Origin: Dinoroseobacter sp.
Lineage (GTDB): Bacteria; Pseudomonadota; Alphaproteobacteria; Rhodobacterales; Rhodobacteraceae
Length of the DNA stretch: 62,779 nt
Direction of reading: 5' to 3'
NCBI GenBank assembly: GCA_030066795.1
Contig: JASJAW010000020.1
Span: 1-62,779 of the forward strand
The position numbers and the translations under genes are program-made. Below are positions 1 through 8,571 of this stretch, piece after piece. The notes beneath the pieces were generated by a model. The model was not told the origin of the DNA. It was given only the letters and a program-made list of their open reading frames with translations, and did no database searches. Position 1 is the stretch's first letter. Every line of letters starts with the position of its first letter.

Positions 1-616
1 CGAGCCCTTCTACAACCCCTTGTTGCACACCAGAGTAGGTTTCAGTGAACGGTATGGCCTGGGGTGAAGCGCCCATGGACGCCAGCGTACTGATGAAAAT
101 CTGGCTGCCGGGCACGCGGATTTTCAAGCCTTCCAGATCCGCCGGGGTCTCGATGGGTTTGTTAGTGATCATGTGACGAAAGCCAAACATGTAGTCGGCA
201 TTGATGATCTTGATACCCTTTTCCTCGGCTTGTGCTGTCAGATCGGCAACCAGATCGGTATCCATCATCGCCAGATACTCATCGTAGCTGTCGTAGAGCA
301 TTGGCCCGGCGAGCGCGCCAAAATCAGGCACGTAGTCGCCCACATATGTAAGGTCCTCTACGGCAATCCAGTCGGCGCCATTTACAACCTGTTCGAGGTT
401 GTCCTTATACGTTGGCAACTGGCCACCGGGAAAAACCTGGATATCCACATCACCGTCGGTTCGCTCTCGGATTTTGTCGGTGACCTTCACCAGTTCCTGA
501 GTCAGCAACTCAGATTCCTGGAAAATTAAACTCAAGTTGATCTGGATTTCGTTGGCCGCAGCGGTCTGTGCGCTCAAAAGCGCTCCAAATGCTACCGCAG
601 TAAGTTGTTTGATCAT
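1..616 (-). CDS. TRAP transporter substrate-binding protein, DctP family (3' end outside window)
   Basis: This is the periplasmic solute receptor of a tripartite (TRAP) transporter, which captures an organic acid or similar solute and hands it to the DctQM membrane pair. Translating the minus strand from the ATG at 616 gives 205 codons without a stop before the window edge. The protein begins with a signal peptide (MIKQLTAVAFGALLSAQTAAA) followed by a mature start NEIQINLSLIF. The family signature region LEGLKIRVPGSQIF with MGASPQAIPF follows near residues 165-195; the Arg there normally binds the substrate carboxylate. A GGAAG ribosome site precedes the start. The remaining domain and the dctQM genes would lie left of the window. 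The substrate cannot be read from this part. Confidence 0.9.
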   Translation of the reverse strand, partial: MIKQLTAVAFGALLSAQTAAANEIQINLSLIFQESELLTQELVKVTDKIRERTDGDVDIQVFPGGQLPTYKDNLEQVVNGADWIAVEDLTYVGDYVPDFGALAGPMLYDSYDEYLAMMDTDLVADLTAQAEEKGIKIINADYMFGFRHMITNKPIETPADLEGLKIRVPGSQIFISTLASMGASPQAIPFTETYSGVQQGVVEGL

Positions 617-829
617 CTCCACTTCCTCTCTGTTCTTTTTGCTTGCCCGAAAGCAAGCTTTCCTTCGTTTGTTTTGCGGCTCGAGGTCTGCCGAGCGGCT
701 TCTAACGGCTGCTTTAAGAGTGATAGGTGCGCTTTCAGGCCGATGCTTTTTCTTTTGACAGCTTTAGGGAGCCATTTTGCAGGCCCCGTCGCACACAAGA
801 TCTTGGCGCTTTTCTCCTCCTTGGGACAT

Positions 830-1325
830 CTTCATTCAGATTTGTATGAGCACGCAAGATGTTATCTTGCGGCCAACAAGCTTTACGTTGACCGACTAGT
901 GCAGTGGTGTTTGCTCAGCGGGGCGCTACTGGCGTGCGGATTGACGGAGCAATTAGATTTAAGCGTTGCTTGTCATTCCTGGTCACCCTTCACCGCTTTC
1001 GCTCGACCCGCGGCTGGAAGACGGCGTGATCAAGCTAGAAGACGTAGCCGTTGGACAATTCGAAGACCGCGATGGTCCCGTTAAACTTGGCCTCAGACCC
1101 AAGCATCTTCTCCATGCGGACCAGGAACCAATCTATGCGGCCATAGAGATGTCCGAGCCATCGGCAGCAAACACACTTCTTGACTGCCAACTTGCAAGAT
1201 TTGGTGACTTAGTGACCGTAAGCCTGCAAGGAGTTCGTCCTTAAGGAGATCGACATGCATCTATGCGTTTCTCCGTTGCACCACAGAACATTCATTTCTT
1301 CGAAGCGCTGAGCGGGAAAAGACAC
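830..1325 (+). pseudogene. Remnant of a sugar ABC transporter ATPase C-terminus (MalK/UgpC TOBE region)
   Basis: No intact gene is present, but two reading frames together resemble the tail of a UgpC/MalK-type ATPase. Near 838-905 one frame reads SDLYEH followed shortly by AANKLYVDRL, like the usual ELYxxPANxFVAxFIG step after the ATPase domain. From 966 another frame reads DGVIKLEDV, then LGLRPKHLLHADQEP and IYAAIEMSEPSAANTLL, which is the TOBE pattern LGIRPEHL...VEPxGxxT. A stop at 1242-1244 interrupts it, and the same frame goes on with GDRHASMRFSVAPQNIHFFE, equivalent to the final GDxVxLxxxPxxxHxFD segment. The ATPase motifs themselves are absent. This is an inference from motif similarity; a profile search with the TOBE domain would decide it. 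Confidence 0.55.
853..871. repeat. Perfect inverted repeat, 8-bp arms
   Basis: CGCAAGAT and ATCTTGCG flank GTT. The repeat lies about 240 bases upstream of the TRAP binding protein start and inside the ATPase remnant. No T-run follows in either direction, so a terminator is unlikely. It may be an operator for the leftward TRAP operon, or a chance feature of the decayed gene. Confidence 0.4.
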
Positions 1326-1707
1326 AAAGAGCGAACTGTTTGTGACGCGTGGCTGACATTTGGGCGAGTAAGCACGTTGGCTTGGGGCCGAGTGAGCGCT
1401 GCCTGAAAACAACGGCCATTCGTGACCACCCCTGTTGGCATTATGTTTCGAGCGCTTCAACAGCGGGGCTGGTCCTCAGTTTCTCATGAGCGACGGCAAG
1501 ATCCAACTCTGCACAAAGTTAGAAAACGGGGCTCATCTCAAGCTGGTAAGCCCTCGAAACGGAGGAACGCTCATCGGAAGCCTTAAAAGCCAGTCGCGAT
1601 AGAATTCCTGAACCAGTTGCAGCAAGACTAACGCAGGACGCCGCTGTGCCGCCTTCTCGGGAGTGCATCGGCCCGCCGCGCGCAAAGCGGCGACCCGGTC
1701 GCTTGTC
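1326..1707. other. Non-coding stretch, nothing recognised
   Basis: The open frames here have no family resemblance, no good ribosome site and a composition unlike the neighbouring genes. It is probably degraded sequence continuing from the ATPase remnant. Confidence 0.5.
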
Positions 1708-2334
1708 TCAGACCGTGGCCTGACAGAAAGCGGACGAGCGTAGGGCCGAGACCCCTGTGGCAATCAGCGCGGCACCGAAGGCTGCCGCGGTAATGCGGGC
1801 TGTCATCAAACCGCCTAGCGGGCTGAGACCGAAGCCAAAGGCCAGTGCTGCAATGATCATAGCCACTGCAACTGGCTTTGGCAGAACGTTACCTTTCATC
1901 CAGCCAAATGCCAGAGCGGCATATCCAAGAACGGTCAGAACACCGGCGAGCGGGAAGAAAATCGCGACCGCTCCCATCGTGTCGCCGGCGCCGTGCTCAT
2001 GGATGACCTCAGGGTAATTGGCAGCAAGATAGGGTGCTATCAGCACCTCGTAGTAGTTAAGCCCGAAAATCAGCATCATACCGACAAAGAGCGAGACAAA
2101 GCCTGCAAGGCCCCAGTGCCCCGCGCGTTCGGCAGTCGGTGCAAAGAGCGCAGTTGTTCCAAGAAGGCCAAGGACAAGCGACACTGCGAAGAGCGCGTGA
2201 ACAAAAACCCAGAACGGCGCAGCGATTGTCTCAGGCGACATATGGTGTGGATGAGAGATGTAGGAATAACCAAGAGCGAGACCGCTCACGATCAATCCGG
2301 CAGCTCCGGCGCGAGTGATTGCCTGGATGTTCAT
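1708..2334 (-). CDS. Polytopic membrane protein of unknown function
   Basis: This 208-residue protein is mostly hydrophobic, with about six membrane segments (around residues 9-26, 42-65, 74-95, 118-142, 152-170 and 178-200). Histidine-rich stretches SHPHHM (residues 27-32) and VIHEHGAGD sit between segments and could bind a metal or cofactor, but no family was recognised. It is the second gene of a leftward pair, 15 bases downstream of the DUF2141-like gene, with a GAAAGGA ribosome site before its ATG. The pair is divergent from a membrane-bound LytTR regulator, which may control it. Confidence 0.75.
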   Translation of the reverse strand: MNIQAITRAGAAGLIVSGLALGYSYISHPHHMSPETIAAPFWVFVHALFAVSLVLGLLGTTALFAPTAERAGHWGLAGFVSLFVGMMLIFGLNYYEVLIAPYLAANYPEVIHEHGAGDTMGAVAIFFPLAGVLTVLGYAALAFGWMKGNVLPKPVAVAMIIAALAFGFGLSPLGGLMTARITAAAFGAALIATGVSALRSSAFCQATV

Positions 2335-2349
2335 TTGGAAATCCTTTCT

Positions 2350-2877
2350 TCAGATGTAACGAAGCGCACAACGGCGGTGGATGGCGATAACTGCAACAAG
2401 GATAACAAGGGCAAAGACGCCCGCGGCGGCGGTCCTAATGAGTGTCACGAAGCTGTTCATGCGCATAGTTATACGTTGCGGGGCGATGCCCTCGCCGACC
2501 GTGAATGCCACGTCATCGAAACCTGGAAGACCAATGCTGGTCCAGGCTCCGTTCGAATACCCGTACGGCTCCAGCGGGAGCTGGAGGATCGGTCTGTCGA
2601 GCGCGTTGTTCGTATTGCGATCATGGTGCGCGATAATCGCGTAGGCCCCGGGCGGTACCTCTGCGCTCCAGTATGCGGTGCCGTCGTGTATAGGAACTGA
2701 AGACGTAAGCGTGACAGGTTCGTCGCCTGTGTAGCTGTCGTTCCCTCGCATGAGAACGACGCGGGCCATCCCTTCGTCGCTGCCAAAACCCGTCATGGTC
2801 AGATCGATCTCTCCTGCGGCGACAGCTGTGCAGACAAGATTGGCGGAGAGCATGAGTATTCGAACAGCACTCTGCAT
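2350..2877 (-). CDS. Secreted DUF2141-like protein with C-terminal membrane anchor
   Basis: The protein has about 175 residues from the ATG at 2877, chosen because GAGGAG lies at good spacing before it and a signal peptide (MQSAVRILMLSANLVCTAVAAG) follows at once; the longer open frame upstream has no such signal. The mature part carries the DUF2141 pattern: an extended beta start (IDLTMTGFGSDEGMARVVLM), a PPGAYAIIAHHDRNTNNALD segment near the middle, and PYGYSNGA. Unlike most family members it ends with a hydrophobic segment (TAAAGVFALVILVAVIAI) and basic residues, so it is probably tethered to the inner membrane facing the periplasm. Function is unknown. It is first in the pair with the polytopic protein. 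Confidence 0.75.
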   Translation of the reverse strand: MQSAVRILMLSANLVCTAVAAGEIDLTMTGFGSDEGMARVVLMRGNDSYTGDEPVTLTSSVPIHDGTAYWSAEVPPGAYAIIAHHDRNTNNALDRPILQLPLEPYGYSNGAWTSIGLPGFDDVAFTVGEGIAPQRITMRMNSFVTLIRTAAAGVFALVILVAVIAIHRRCALRYI

Positions 2878-2970
2878 GGGCGCAACTCCTCGGTGATTTA
2901 CTGATGATGAAGAGACATTGGCCGTAGCCATTGATCCGATCCAGAAAGTCTTCGGAAATGCACCAATTTC

Positions 2971-3003
2971 TTCGTGAGCTGCGTTCGTGGTACAGTTCAC
3001 GAA
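2971..3003. promoter_or_regulatory. TTCGTG repeats between the divergent DUF2141 and LytTR genes
   Basis: TTCGTG occurs at 2971-2976 and 2984-2989 as a direct repeat with 13-base periodicity, and the reverse complement CACGAA follows at 2998-3003. LytTR regulators usually bind imperfect direct repeats in promoters, so these are candidate sites for the neighbouring regulator. The assignment rests on position only. Confidence 0.35.
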
Positions 3004-3040
3004 ACGCAAACCGTGCACCGGTTGGAGGACCTGAACTGGG

Positions 3041-3835
3041 ATGCGGGGCCTCAGATCGAGTATCCATCTGCGCTACATCGCGGCGATCGTCGCCACCGCG
3101 GCGTTGATGATCTGGATATCAATCAACGAAGAAGGCAGTCGCGAGGCGATCCCAGACCAGGTCGCTTTCTGGAGTGTTGCGATCACCGCCGGTTGGCTCC
3201 AGATGATCCTCATCGCCCGCGGAGTACGAGCGAGCTTCGGGACCAATCGCTGGCCTGGTTGGGCGTTGCTCTTTGCTACAGCAGTTATCGGAGCGCTTCC
3301 GCTGACCTTCGAAGTGCGCTGGCTTCTGGAGACGATTGTATCCCCGCCTCATGGGCTGCCGCCGCCTTGGTTGACCTATCTGAATGTGACGGTGATCAAT
3401 CTGGTTTTTTGCCTGCTGCAGTACGTGCTGATCGAGCGATGGCCTTTGTTTCCGGCGGATGATGACGGGGAAACGGGTGGCGCCCTCGGGCCACCTAAAA
3501 ATGATCAGCCCGTTACAAGACCCACAGTCAATCATCTATCACGCCCGCCGGAGGGATTGTCCGGTACGATCCAGTACATGCGTATGGAGGATCACTACCT
3601 GCACGTGTTCACCGAGGAAGGCGATGGCATGACACTGCATAGGATGAGCGATGCGACACGTGAGTTGGATGAAACAGACGGGATGCAAGTCCATAAATCT
3701 TGGTGGGTGTCAAAGGCCGCAGTGAAGGAGATCCGGCAGGAAAAGCGAAAACACATCATACTGATCCATGATGGTACTGACGTGCCAGTCGGGCGCTCCT
3801 TCGAACATGGCTTGAAAGACGCGGGCTGGATTTAA
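3041..3835 (+). CDS. Membrane-anchored LytTR-family DNA-binding regulator
   Basis: This 264-residue protein has an N-terminal membrane part with about four hydrophobic segments (roughly residues 9-26, 42-61, 73-92 and 107-127) and a C-terminal LytTR DNA-binding domain from about residue 165. Typical LytTR landmarks are visible: IQYMRMEDHYLHVFT (the usual I-x-A-x-x-H-Y-x-x-V pattern), LHRMSDATREL, and VHKSWWVSKAAVKEI (matching the V-H-R-S-x-x-V pattern). There is no receiver domain, so it senses through the membrane or by association rather than by phosphotransfer. It is divergent from the DUF2141 / membrane protein pair, its likely targets. The signal is unknown. Confidence 0.85.
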   Translation: MRGLRSSIHLRYIAAIVATAALMIWISINEEGSREAIPDQVAFWSVAITAGWLQMILIARGVRASFGTNRWPGWALLFATAVIGALPLTFEVRWLLETIVSPPHGLPPPWLTYLNVTVINLVFCLLQYVLIERWPLFPADDDGETGGALGPPKNDQPVTRPTVNHLSRPPEGLSGTIQYMRMEDHYLHVFTEEGDGMTLHRMSDATRELDETDGMQVHKSWWVSKAAVKEIRQEKRKHIILIHDGTDVPVGRSFEHGLKDAGWI

Positions 3836-4193
3836 GATATTCATTTCCCAACTGGATAAAGAACCTGCACACCGTCATAGCGCCTTGAACACTGGCCACG
3901 TCTTGTGTGCCGGGCGCAAGCGGTCGGTGGTGCTCAGGCAGCCGCCAAAGCTACAGGAGCAGCGTCCACGATCGAACGGGTTCTCGGTTCAGCAACCGGC
4001 TGCTTTTCCGGATGGCGGACTTTAGAAGCGGACAGGCAAGATCGAATCCTCTCCAATTCCCTCGGATGACCAGTCCGAGCGGAAAGCAGACTTTCGTTTG
4101 TAGAGCCTCCATCGTGTACGGAAAAGCTTCTGAAGCAAACTATAGTGAACCAAGGAAGGCGTGCTACCGTTTGTCGACACGGTGGAGGAAACG
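3836..4193. other. Intergenic stretch, possibly containing a gene fragment
   Basis: No intact gene is seen. On the minus strand a frame ending at the stop 3934-3936 reads ...PRELERIRSCLSASKVRH and PVAEPRTRSIVDAAPVA, which looks faintly protein-like but has no start and no family match. It may be the tail of a lost gene. Confidence 0.4.
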
Positions 4194-4628
4194 ATGTCGA
4201 ACATCGCGTTTTGGTTCATTCAGGGTCCCGGGTGGCTGCTCTTTATCTACTTGGTTGTGGGTCAATGCACAGCAGCGGTGAACTACAATTTGAGTGTTAG
4301 GCTAGGAACACAGGAACCTTCGGCCAGGATTACTGAGGTCGGTGTGGCGTTTTTCAAAGGGTATGCAGGGGCGGATCTTGTGTTTTATGTGCCGCTTCTC
4401 GGCCTCGGTCTTCTGGGCCATGCTGTTGGGGCGCCCTGGTCTGGTGTTTTGGTCAGTGCAGCTATGGGAATAACAATCTACTGGACCCTAGCCTGTTTAT
4501 GGACTGTCAAGGCTGCGCGTGGAGCGGCTGGCTGGCAGTTGCCCAAAGAGGAAAGATACTGGGTGGTTCTTCCAGTGATTGCAGGTTGGGCCGCGGTTAG
4601 TCTTGTCGGGCTTGTCCTCGCCACCTAA
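4194..4628 (+). CDS. Small polytopic membrane protein of unknown function
   Basis: The protein has 144 residues from the ATG at 4194, chosen because GGAGG lies just upstream; the in-frame TTG-like start further left lacks a ribosome site. Four hydrophobic segments are visible (residues about 8-27, 50-70, 74-97 and 120-141). The loops are short, with ARITEVGVAFFKGYAGAD near residue 40 and KEERYW near residue 118. No family was recognised. It stands alone between a regulator and a leftward GMC oxidoreductase gene, with no operon partner. Confidence 0.65.
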   Translation: MSNIAFWFIQGPGWLLFIYLVVGQCTAAVNYNLSVRLGTQEPSARITEVGVAFFKGYAGADLVFYVPLLGLGLLGHAVGAPWSGVLVSAAMGITIYWTLACLWTVKAARGAAGWQLPKEERYWVVLPVIAGWAAVSLVGLVLAT

Positions 4629-4788
4629 CCAAACCGGATTTGCACCTCGTCTGAGCGTGAAACAGTTGTTATTGGGATCGAAAATACATCTGAGACCCCG
4701 TATCCGCCATTGGCTTAGACCGGCCTGTCCGTCGCTGACGGTTCAGTCCAAAGCGCGATCAGTAGGCAAGCCATTCTATACGCTGTGA

Positions 4789-6420
4789 CTATGCACCAGC
4801 GCGCCTCCGAATGAGATCCGAGGCCTTTTCCGCGATCATGGTTACAGGCGCGTGCGTGTTGCCCGAGGTAATCGTTGGCATCACCGACGCGTCTGCAATG
4901 GAAAGCCCTGCCAATCCGTTGACCGTCAGCTCTGGACTGACAACAGCTGCGGGATCGCTTCCCATTCTTGCCGTGGAAACCGGGTGGAAAATCGTGGTCG
5001 AGATATCCCCCGCAGCCCTGGCCAGGTCTTCGTCGCCTACAAGGGATGCTCCGGGCATCCGCTCTTCTGGCGCGAACGGCCGCATGGCATCCGTTGCCAT
5101 CAGACGACGGGCATGACGGATGCTATCAACAGCAACCCGACGATCAGACTCATCACCGAGATAGTTGGGTTTGATCCTTGGGGGTGCCAGAGGATCCGGG
5201 CCAGAAATGTGACTGCTTCCCCGGCTCTGCGGCCTGAGGTTACAAACCGAAACGGTGAGAGCCGGGAATCTGTGTAACGGCTGGCCGAAAGCATCAAGCG
5301 AGAGGGGCTGCACGTGGTATTCTATATTGGGGGTTTCGTGCTCCGTCGATGAACGCGTGAAGACGCCTAGCTGGCTCGGGGCCATCGACATGGGACCGCT
5401 GCGCCGCAGGGCGTATTCTGCCGCGATCTTAAGGCGGCCAATTATGCTCTTGTTGATATCGTTAAGCGTGCGCGCGCCTTGGATGGCGAAGACTGTACGG
5501 ATTTGCAGATGATCGGACAGGTTCTCTCCGACCCCGGACAGTTCGTGGAAGACCTCGACGCCGCTATCTTGCAGCACCTGTGCATTTCCTATCCCGGACA
5601 GCTCTAGGATTTTGGGCGTTCCGATTGCACCGGCAGACAGCACTACCTCCGAACCAGCCCTTGCAAGGTGGTCGGCACTTCTGTGCCGGAAGGCAACGCC
5701 CGCGGCCTTTTTGCCTTCAAAGGTCAGCTTCAAGACCTCTGCACCGGTGACGATTCGAAGATTGGCGCGGTTTCTCGCCGGGTCGAGGAACGCTTTTCGT
5801 GCGTTCCAGCGCACGCCGCCGCGTTGATTAACCGGAAAATACCCGACACCTTCGTTGCTTCCTCGGTTGAAATCGTCGGTCTCAGGGATACCAAGCTCTA
5901 CCGCGGCACGGGCGACAGCGTCGAGAATGGGCCAGCTTACACGCTGTTCCTCGACAAAGAGTTCGCCTTCGCCGCCATGCAGGTCATCGCCCCCGCCGTG
6001 ATGGCGCTCGGAGCGTTTGAAATAGGGAAGGACATCTGCCCAGCCCCAGCCCGGGTTTCCCATCTGGCGCCAGACATCGTAGTCCCGCGCCTGACCGCGC
6101 ATGTAGATCATGCCGTTGATCGAAGAGCATCCCCCGAGAACCTTGCCACGAGGGTAGTTGAGGACGCGACCGTTCAGCCCGTCTTCGGCCTCCGTCTTCA
6201 AGCACCAGTCGAGCTTCGGGTTGCCCATCGCAAAAAGATACCCGACCGGAATGTCGACCCATAGCTGCCGGTCACTTCCACCTGCTTCGAGTAGCAGTAC
6301 CTTTTTGCGCGGGTCGGCACTCAAACGGTTGGCCAGCACGCATCCGGCGGAGCCTGCCCCGACAATGATGTAATCGTATGCCCCGAAATCCTGCAGGTCC
6401 TTTGCCCCTTGGCCCGTCAC
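4789..6420 (-). CDS. GMC-family FAD-dependent oxidoreductase (choline dehydrogenase-like)
   Basis: Flavin enzymes of this family oxidise alcohols such as choline, long-chain alcohols or polyethylene glycol to aldehydes. The N-terminus has the dinucleotide motif YIIVGAGSAGCVLANRL, then ERMPG and other GMC landmarks: PRGKVLGGCSSINGMIYMRG, and LSAGAIGTPKILELSGIG (the second GMC signature). Near the C-terminus are HPVSTARMG and NTHAPVTMIAEKA, carrying the two active-site His/His(Asn) positions. About 543 residues is normal. I prefer the GTG at 6420, which has a G-rich ribosome site and puts the FAD motif about 15 residues in; a TTG at 6591 would add a 57-residue N-terminal stretch unlike the family. 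The substrate is unknown. Confidence 0.88.
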   Translation of the reverse strand: MTGQGAKDLQDFGAYDYIIVGAGSAGCVLANRLSADPRKKVLLLEAGGSDRQLWVDIPVGYLFAMGNPKLDWCLKTEAEDGLNGRVLNYPRGKVLGGCSSINGMIYMRGQARDYDVWRQMGNPGWGWADVLPYFKRSERHHGGGDDLHGGEGELFVEEQRVSWPILDAVARAAVELGIPETDDFNRGSNEGVGYFPVNQRGGVRWNARKAFLDPARNRANLRIVTGAEVLKLTFEGKKAAGVAFRHRSADHLARAGSEVVLSAGAIGTPKILELSGIGNAQVLQDSGVEVFHELSGVGENLSDHLQIRTVFAIQGARTLNDINKSIIGRLKIAAEYALRRSGPMSMAPSQLGVFTRSSTEHETPNIEYHVQPLSLDAFGQPLHRFPALTVSVCNLRPQSRGSSHISGPDPLAPPRIKPNYLGDESDRRVAVDSIRHARRLMATDAMRPFAPEERMPGASLVGDEDLARAAGDISTTIFHPVSTARMGSDPAAVVSPELTVNGLAGLSIADASVMPTITSGNTHAPVTMIAEKASDLIRRRAGA

Positions 6421-7037
6421 GACATGTCCCCCCAATTCGACACTGAATCCGTAGCGTAAAGGGAGGGCTTGGCATAGGGCCGCATAGTGGCCAAATGACA
6501 GGCACCGACAGAGCAACCCCGTTTGGGTGATAGAAGGGGAGGGCAAAACGATTTGTGCTGTCGGCGTTGCGTCCCTTTGGTCGTACCTCAAGCCCCTGTG
6601 CGAGCGGCGGCCTTGTCCGCAAATTGGGCGGTCGGGAACACTTAACTTCTTCTGAGTCTACTTATGACGGTCGCCTTACCACGAATGGGCCTGGTTCAGC
6701 GAACGTAGCCAGTATTGAATAAACCCGCTACCTAATGACCGCTCACAGTTGACCGCTTTTCGCATACTATCACCCTGTTTGGAGATACAGCCGAATTGAT
6801 AGTCCGGATCTGGATACGACCAATCACTCAAAAAAATATAAACGAATTGTAAGGTTTGACTGGGTTGACACCGAGTATAGAGACTGTCGCCCGGTCTATT
6901 TTAGTGCGTCAGTCGGCGGCCATTGTGTCAGCGCCGGTTTATTCGGCAGCGCGCGTAGAAATTCCACCTTTGCGCTTAACAAATGACCTCACTCTGTTGC
7001 ATACTGAGGAGACCCTATAGCAACGTTTAATATTACT
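6421..7037. other. Divergent intergenic region with a shift to AT-rich sequence
   Basis: No gene is seen. From about 6790 rightward the sequence becomes clearly richer in A and T than the flanks, and this continues through the phosphopantetheinyl transferase gene to about 8040. The region should hold the promoters of the GMC gene (leftward) and the transferase (rightward). A GAGGAG at 7006-7011 is the best ribosome-site candidate but is not well spaced from any ATG or GTG. Confidence 0.5.
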
Positions 7038-7757
7038 TTGTCTTTCATTGCTAACCAATGCAGACGCGAGTATTACGCCGGAAAGGTGGTCTTGCTTTGC
7101 TGTGATTTTAAATTTTCAGAATTTAGAGATGAACTATTTGATGAGTTAAATATCTCATTTCCGCAAGAGATTAAAACTGCAGTGTTAAAAAGAAAGTCTG
7201 AGTTCCTTGCCGGGCGTATTCAGGCTCAAAGAGCGTTTTCCTTATTAGGGTCAACCGAGACACATGTGGAAATTGGCCCTCATCGTCAGCCAATTTGGCC
7301 ACTAGGGTTTAACGGTTCCATCAGCCACTCCGACCGGAGTGCTGTTGCGTTGGTAGCAGCGCTGCCAAACTTGTTAATTGGTGTCGACATAGAGAAACTC
7401 ATTCCCCAACATGTTGCAGAGTCAATTGCGCAGCAGATTCTGAGCCCAAGAGAGTCCCGGTTGATTGCGGCCAGTCGAAAAGATTATTATCGGAACTTAA
7501 CAATAGTGTATTCCGCAAAAGAGACACTCTTTAAGGCGCTATACCCTTGGTGCGGTAATTTCTTAGGTTTCGAGGACCTGGAACTATCTGGACCTCCAAA
7601 AGACAAATCGGTATCGATGCGGATCAATTCGGAAATCACTATTGACCCCGTTCAAGTAACCGATTTTCAGGTTCACTGGCGCCTAACAGGTGGGCAAGTG
7701 ACGACTTGGTTGATCCAACCTCTGTCGCGTTACGCGTCACAAAAAATATCTATTTAG
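7038..7757 (+). CDS. 4'-phosphopantetheinyl transferase (EntD/Sfp-type)
   Basis: The enzyme moves phosphopantetheine from coenzyme A onto the conserved serine of a carrier domain. Residues 93-100 GSISHSDR, 115-120 GVDIEK (metal-binding Asp/Glu) and 159-170 SAKETLFKALYP are the three family motifs, in the order and spacing of EntD-type enzymes; 239 residues is typical. The first usable codon in frame is the TTG at 7038, about 26 bases past GAGGAG, so the true start is uncertain. The gene is clearly more AT-rich than its neighbours, which suggests transfer from elsewhere. It converges on the Pls-type synthetase gene and is the natural activator of that carrier domain (Ser597). Confidence 0.9.
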   Translation: MSFIANQCRREYYAGKVVLLCCDFKFSEFRDELFDELNISFPQEIKTAVLKRKSEFLAGRIQAQRAFSLLGSTETHVEIGPHRQPIWPLGFNGSISHSDRSAVALVAALPNLLIGVDIEKLIPQHVAESIAQQILSPRESRLIAASRKDYYRNLTIVYSAKETLFKALYPWCGNFLGFEDLELSGPPKDKSVSMRINSEITIDPVQVTDFQVHWRLTGGQVTTWLIQPLSRYASQKISI

Positions 7758-8520
7758 CTACATTCGAAGTATGCCAGAATAGTCTATTTGGACTTTAGGG
7801 CTGAAGAAGAGAATCGAAAGGACTTTTAAAGTTAAAGATAGTCATCAAAATACATGTTGAAGCTCCTTCTTTCATCACGCAAGTAAATCTTATGTCTCTG
7901 GTAGTTCCGCGCATTAATATTTGGTTTCATTTTAATGTTAGGGCTGGGTTTTTGAGGGCTGCTCTGGATATTTAAATTGGTGCTTCGAGATGTATTTCGC
8001 CGCAGCCAGTTCCTTTTCTTCAGTGCAATTAACGCGGTTTGGTGCGAGGGATTTGATCTGCAGAAACTGCCGATGTGATGTCTGGAGGTCTTGTCAAGGC
8101 GAGGCTCCTAAGTTGAACAGGGATACCAAATAGCCCATCGGGATGACCAAGCCGAACCGGCTCCGATACTGTCGGGCGACCGCGGAGAGTGTTGTGGTCC
8201 ATCACTGCTCCATGTGCGCTTCCTGCGGTGGGTTTAGGACTTCAGGCGCTTGCGGCATAAGCGTATTTGAGATTTCAGCGATAAGAAAATCGGATTCTGG
8301 CGGCGGAAGGTCGACACTATTTCCTGTGTTGAGATCCGTCTGCGGCGCCCTCTACGTTCTAACCACCCCGTGCATCTTCAGAAGAAACACGTCTCTGCGC
8401 CTGCAGAGGTGCTTCGGTCAAAAGCGGACCCAGAGCAACGTGCGTCGCCTTGTAGCGACAATTGCGCAGATGTTTCGCAGCGCCTCCCTTGCCGCCTGCG
8501 CACTTGCCGTCACGCCAAAC
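7758..8520. other. Intergenic region, no gene recognised
   Basis: The left half is AT-rich like the transferase gene and the right half returns to neighbouring composition. Open frames on both strands (for example 8143-8523) have Cys/Arg-rich, low-complexity translations with no family match and no ribosome site. Confidence 0.5.
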
Positions 8521-8538
8521 TAAAAGGCAAACCTGCCT
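8521..8538 (-). terminator. Possible weak terminator of the synthetase operon
   Basis: Read on the minus strand, AGGCA and TGCCT flank GGTT and are followed by TTTA. It lies about 35 bases past the synthetase stop. The 5-bp stem is short, so the call is tentative. Confidence 0.4.
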
Positions 8539-8571
8539 CTTCGATTGCGCCACTTTGTCAAGAGCACTCCA

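Noticed and set aside
605..1084. Open frame of 159 codons
   Set aside because: Most of it has no gene-like features or ribosome site; only the part after about 830 resembles an ATPase tail and was annotated as a remnant.
3934..4090. Minus-strand protein-like fragment
   Set aside because: It has no start and no recognisable family; too weak to call a pseudogene.
8143..8523. Open frame of 126 codons between the transferase and the synthetase
   Set aside because: The translation is Cys/Ser/Arg-rich without family match, and there is no ribosome site.
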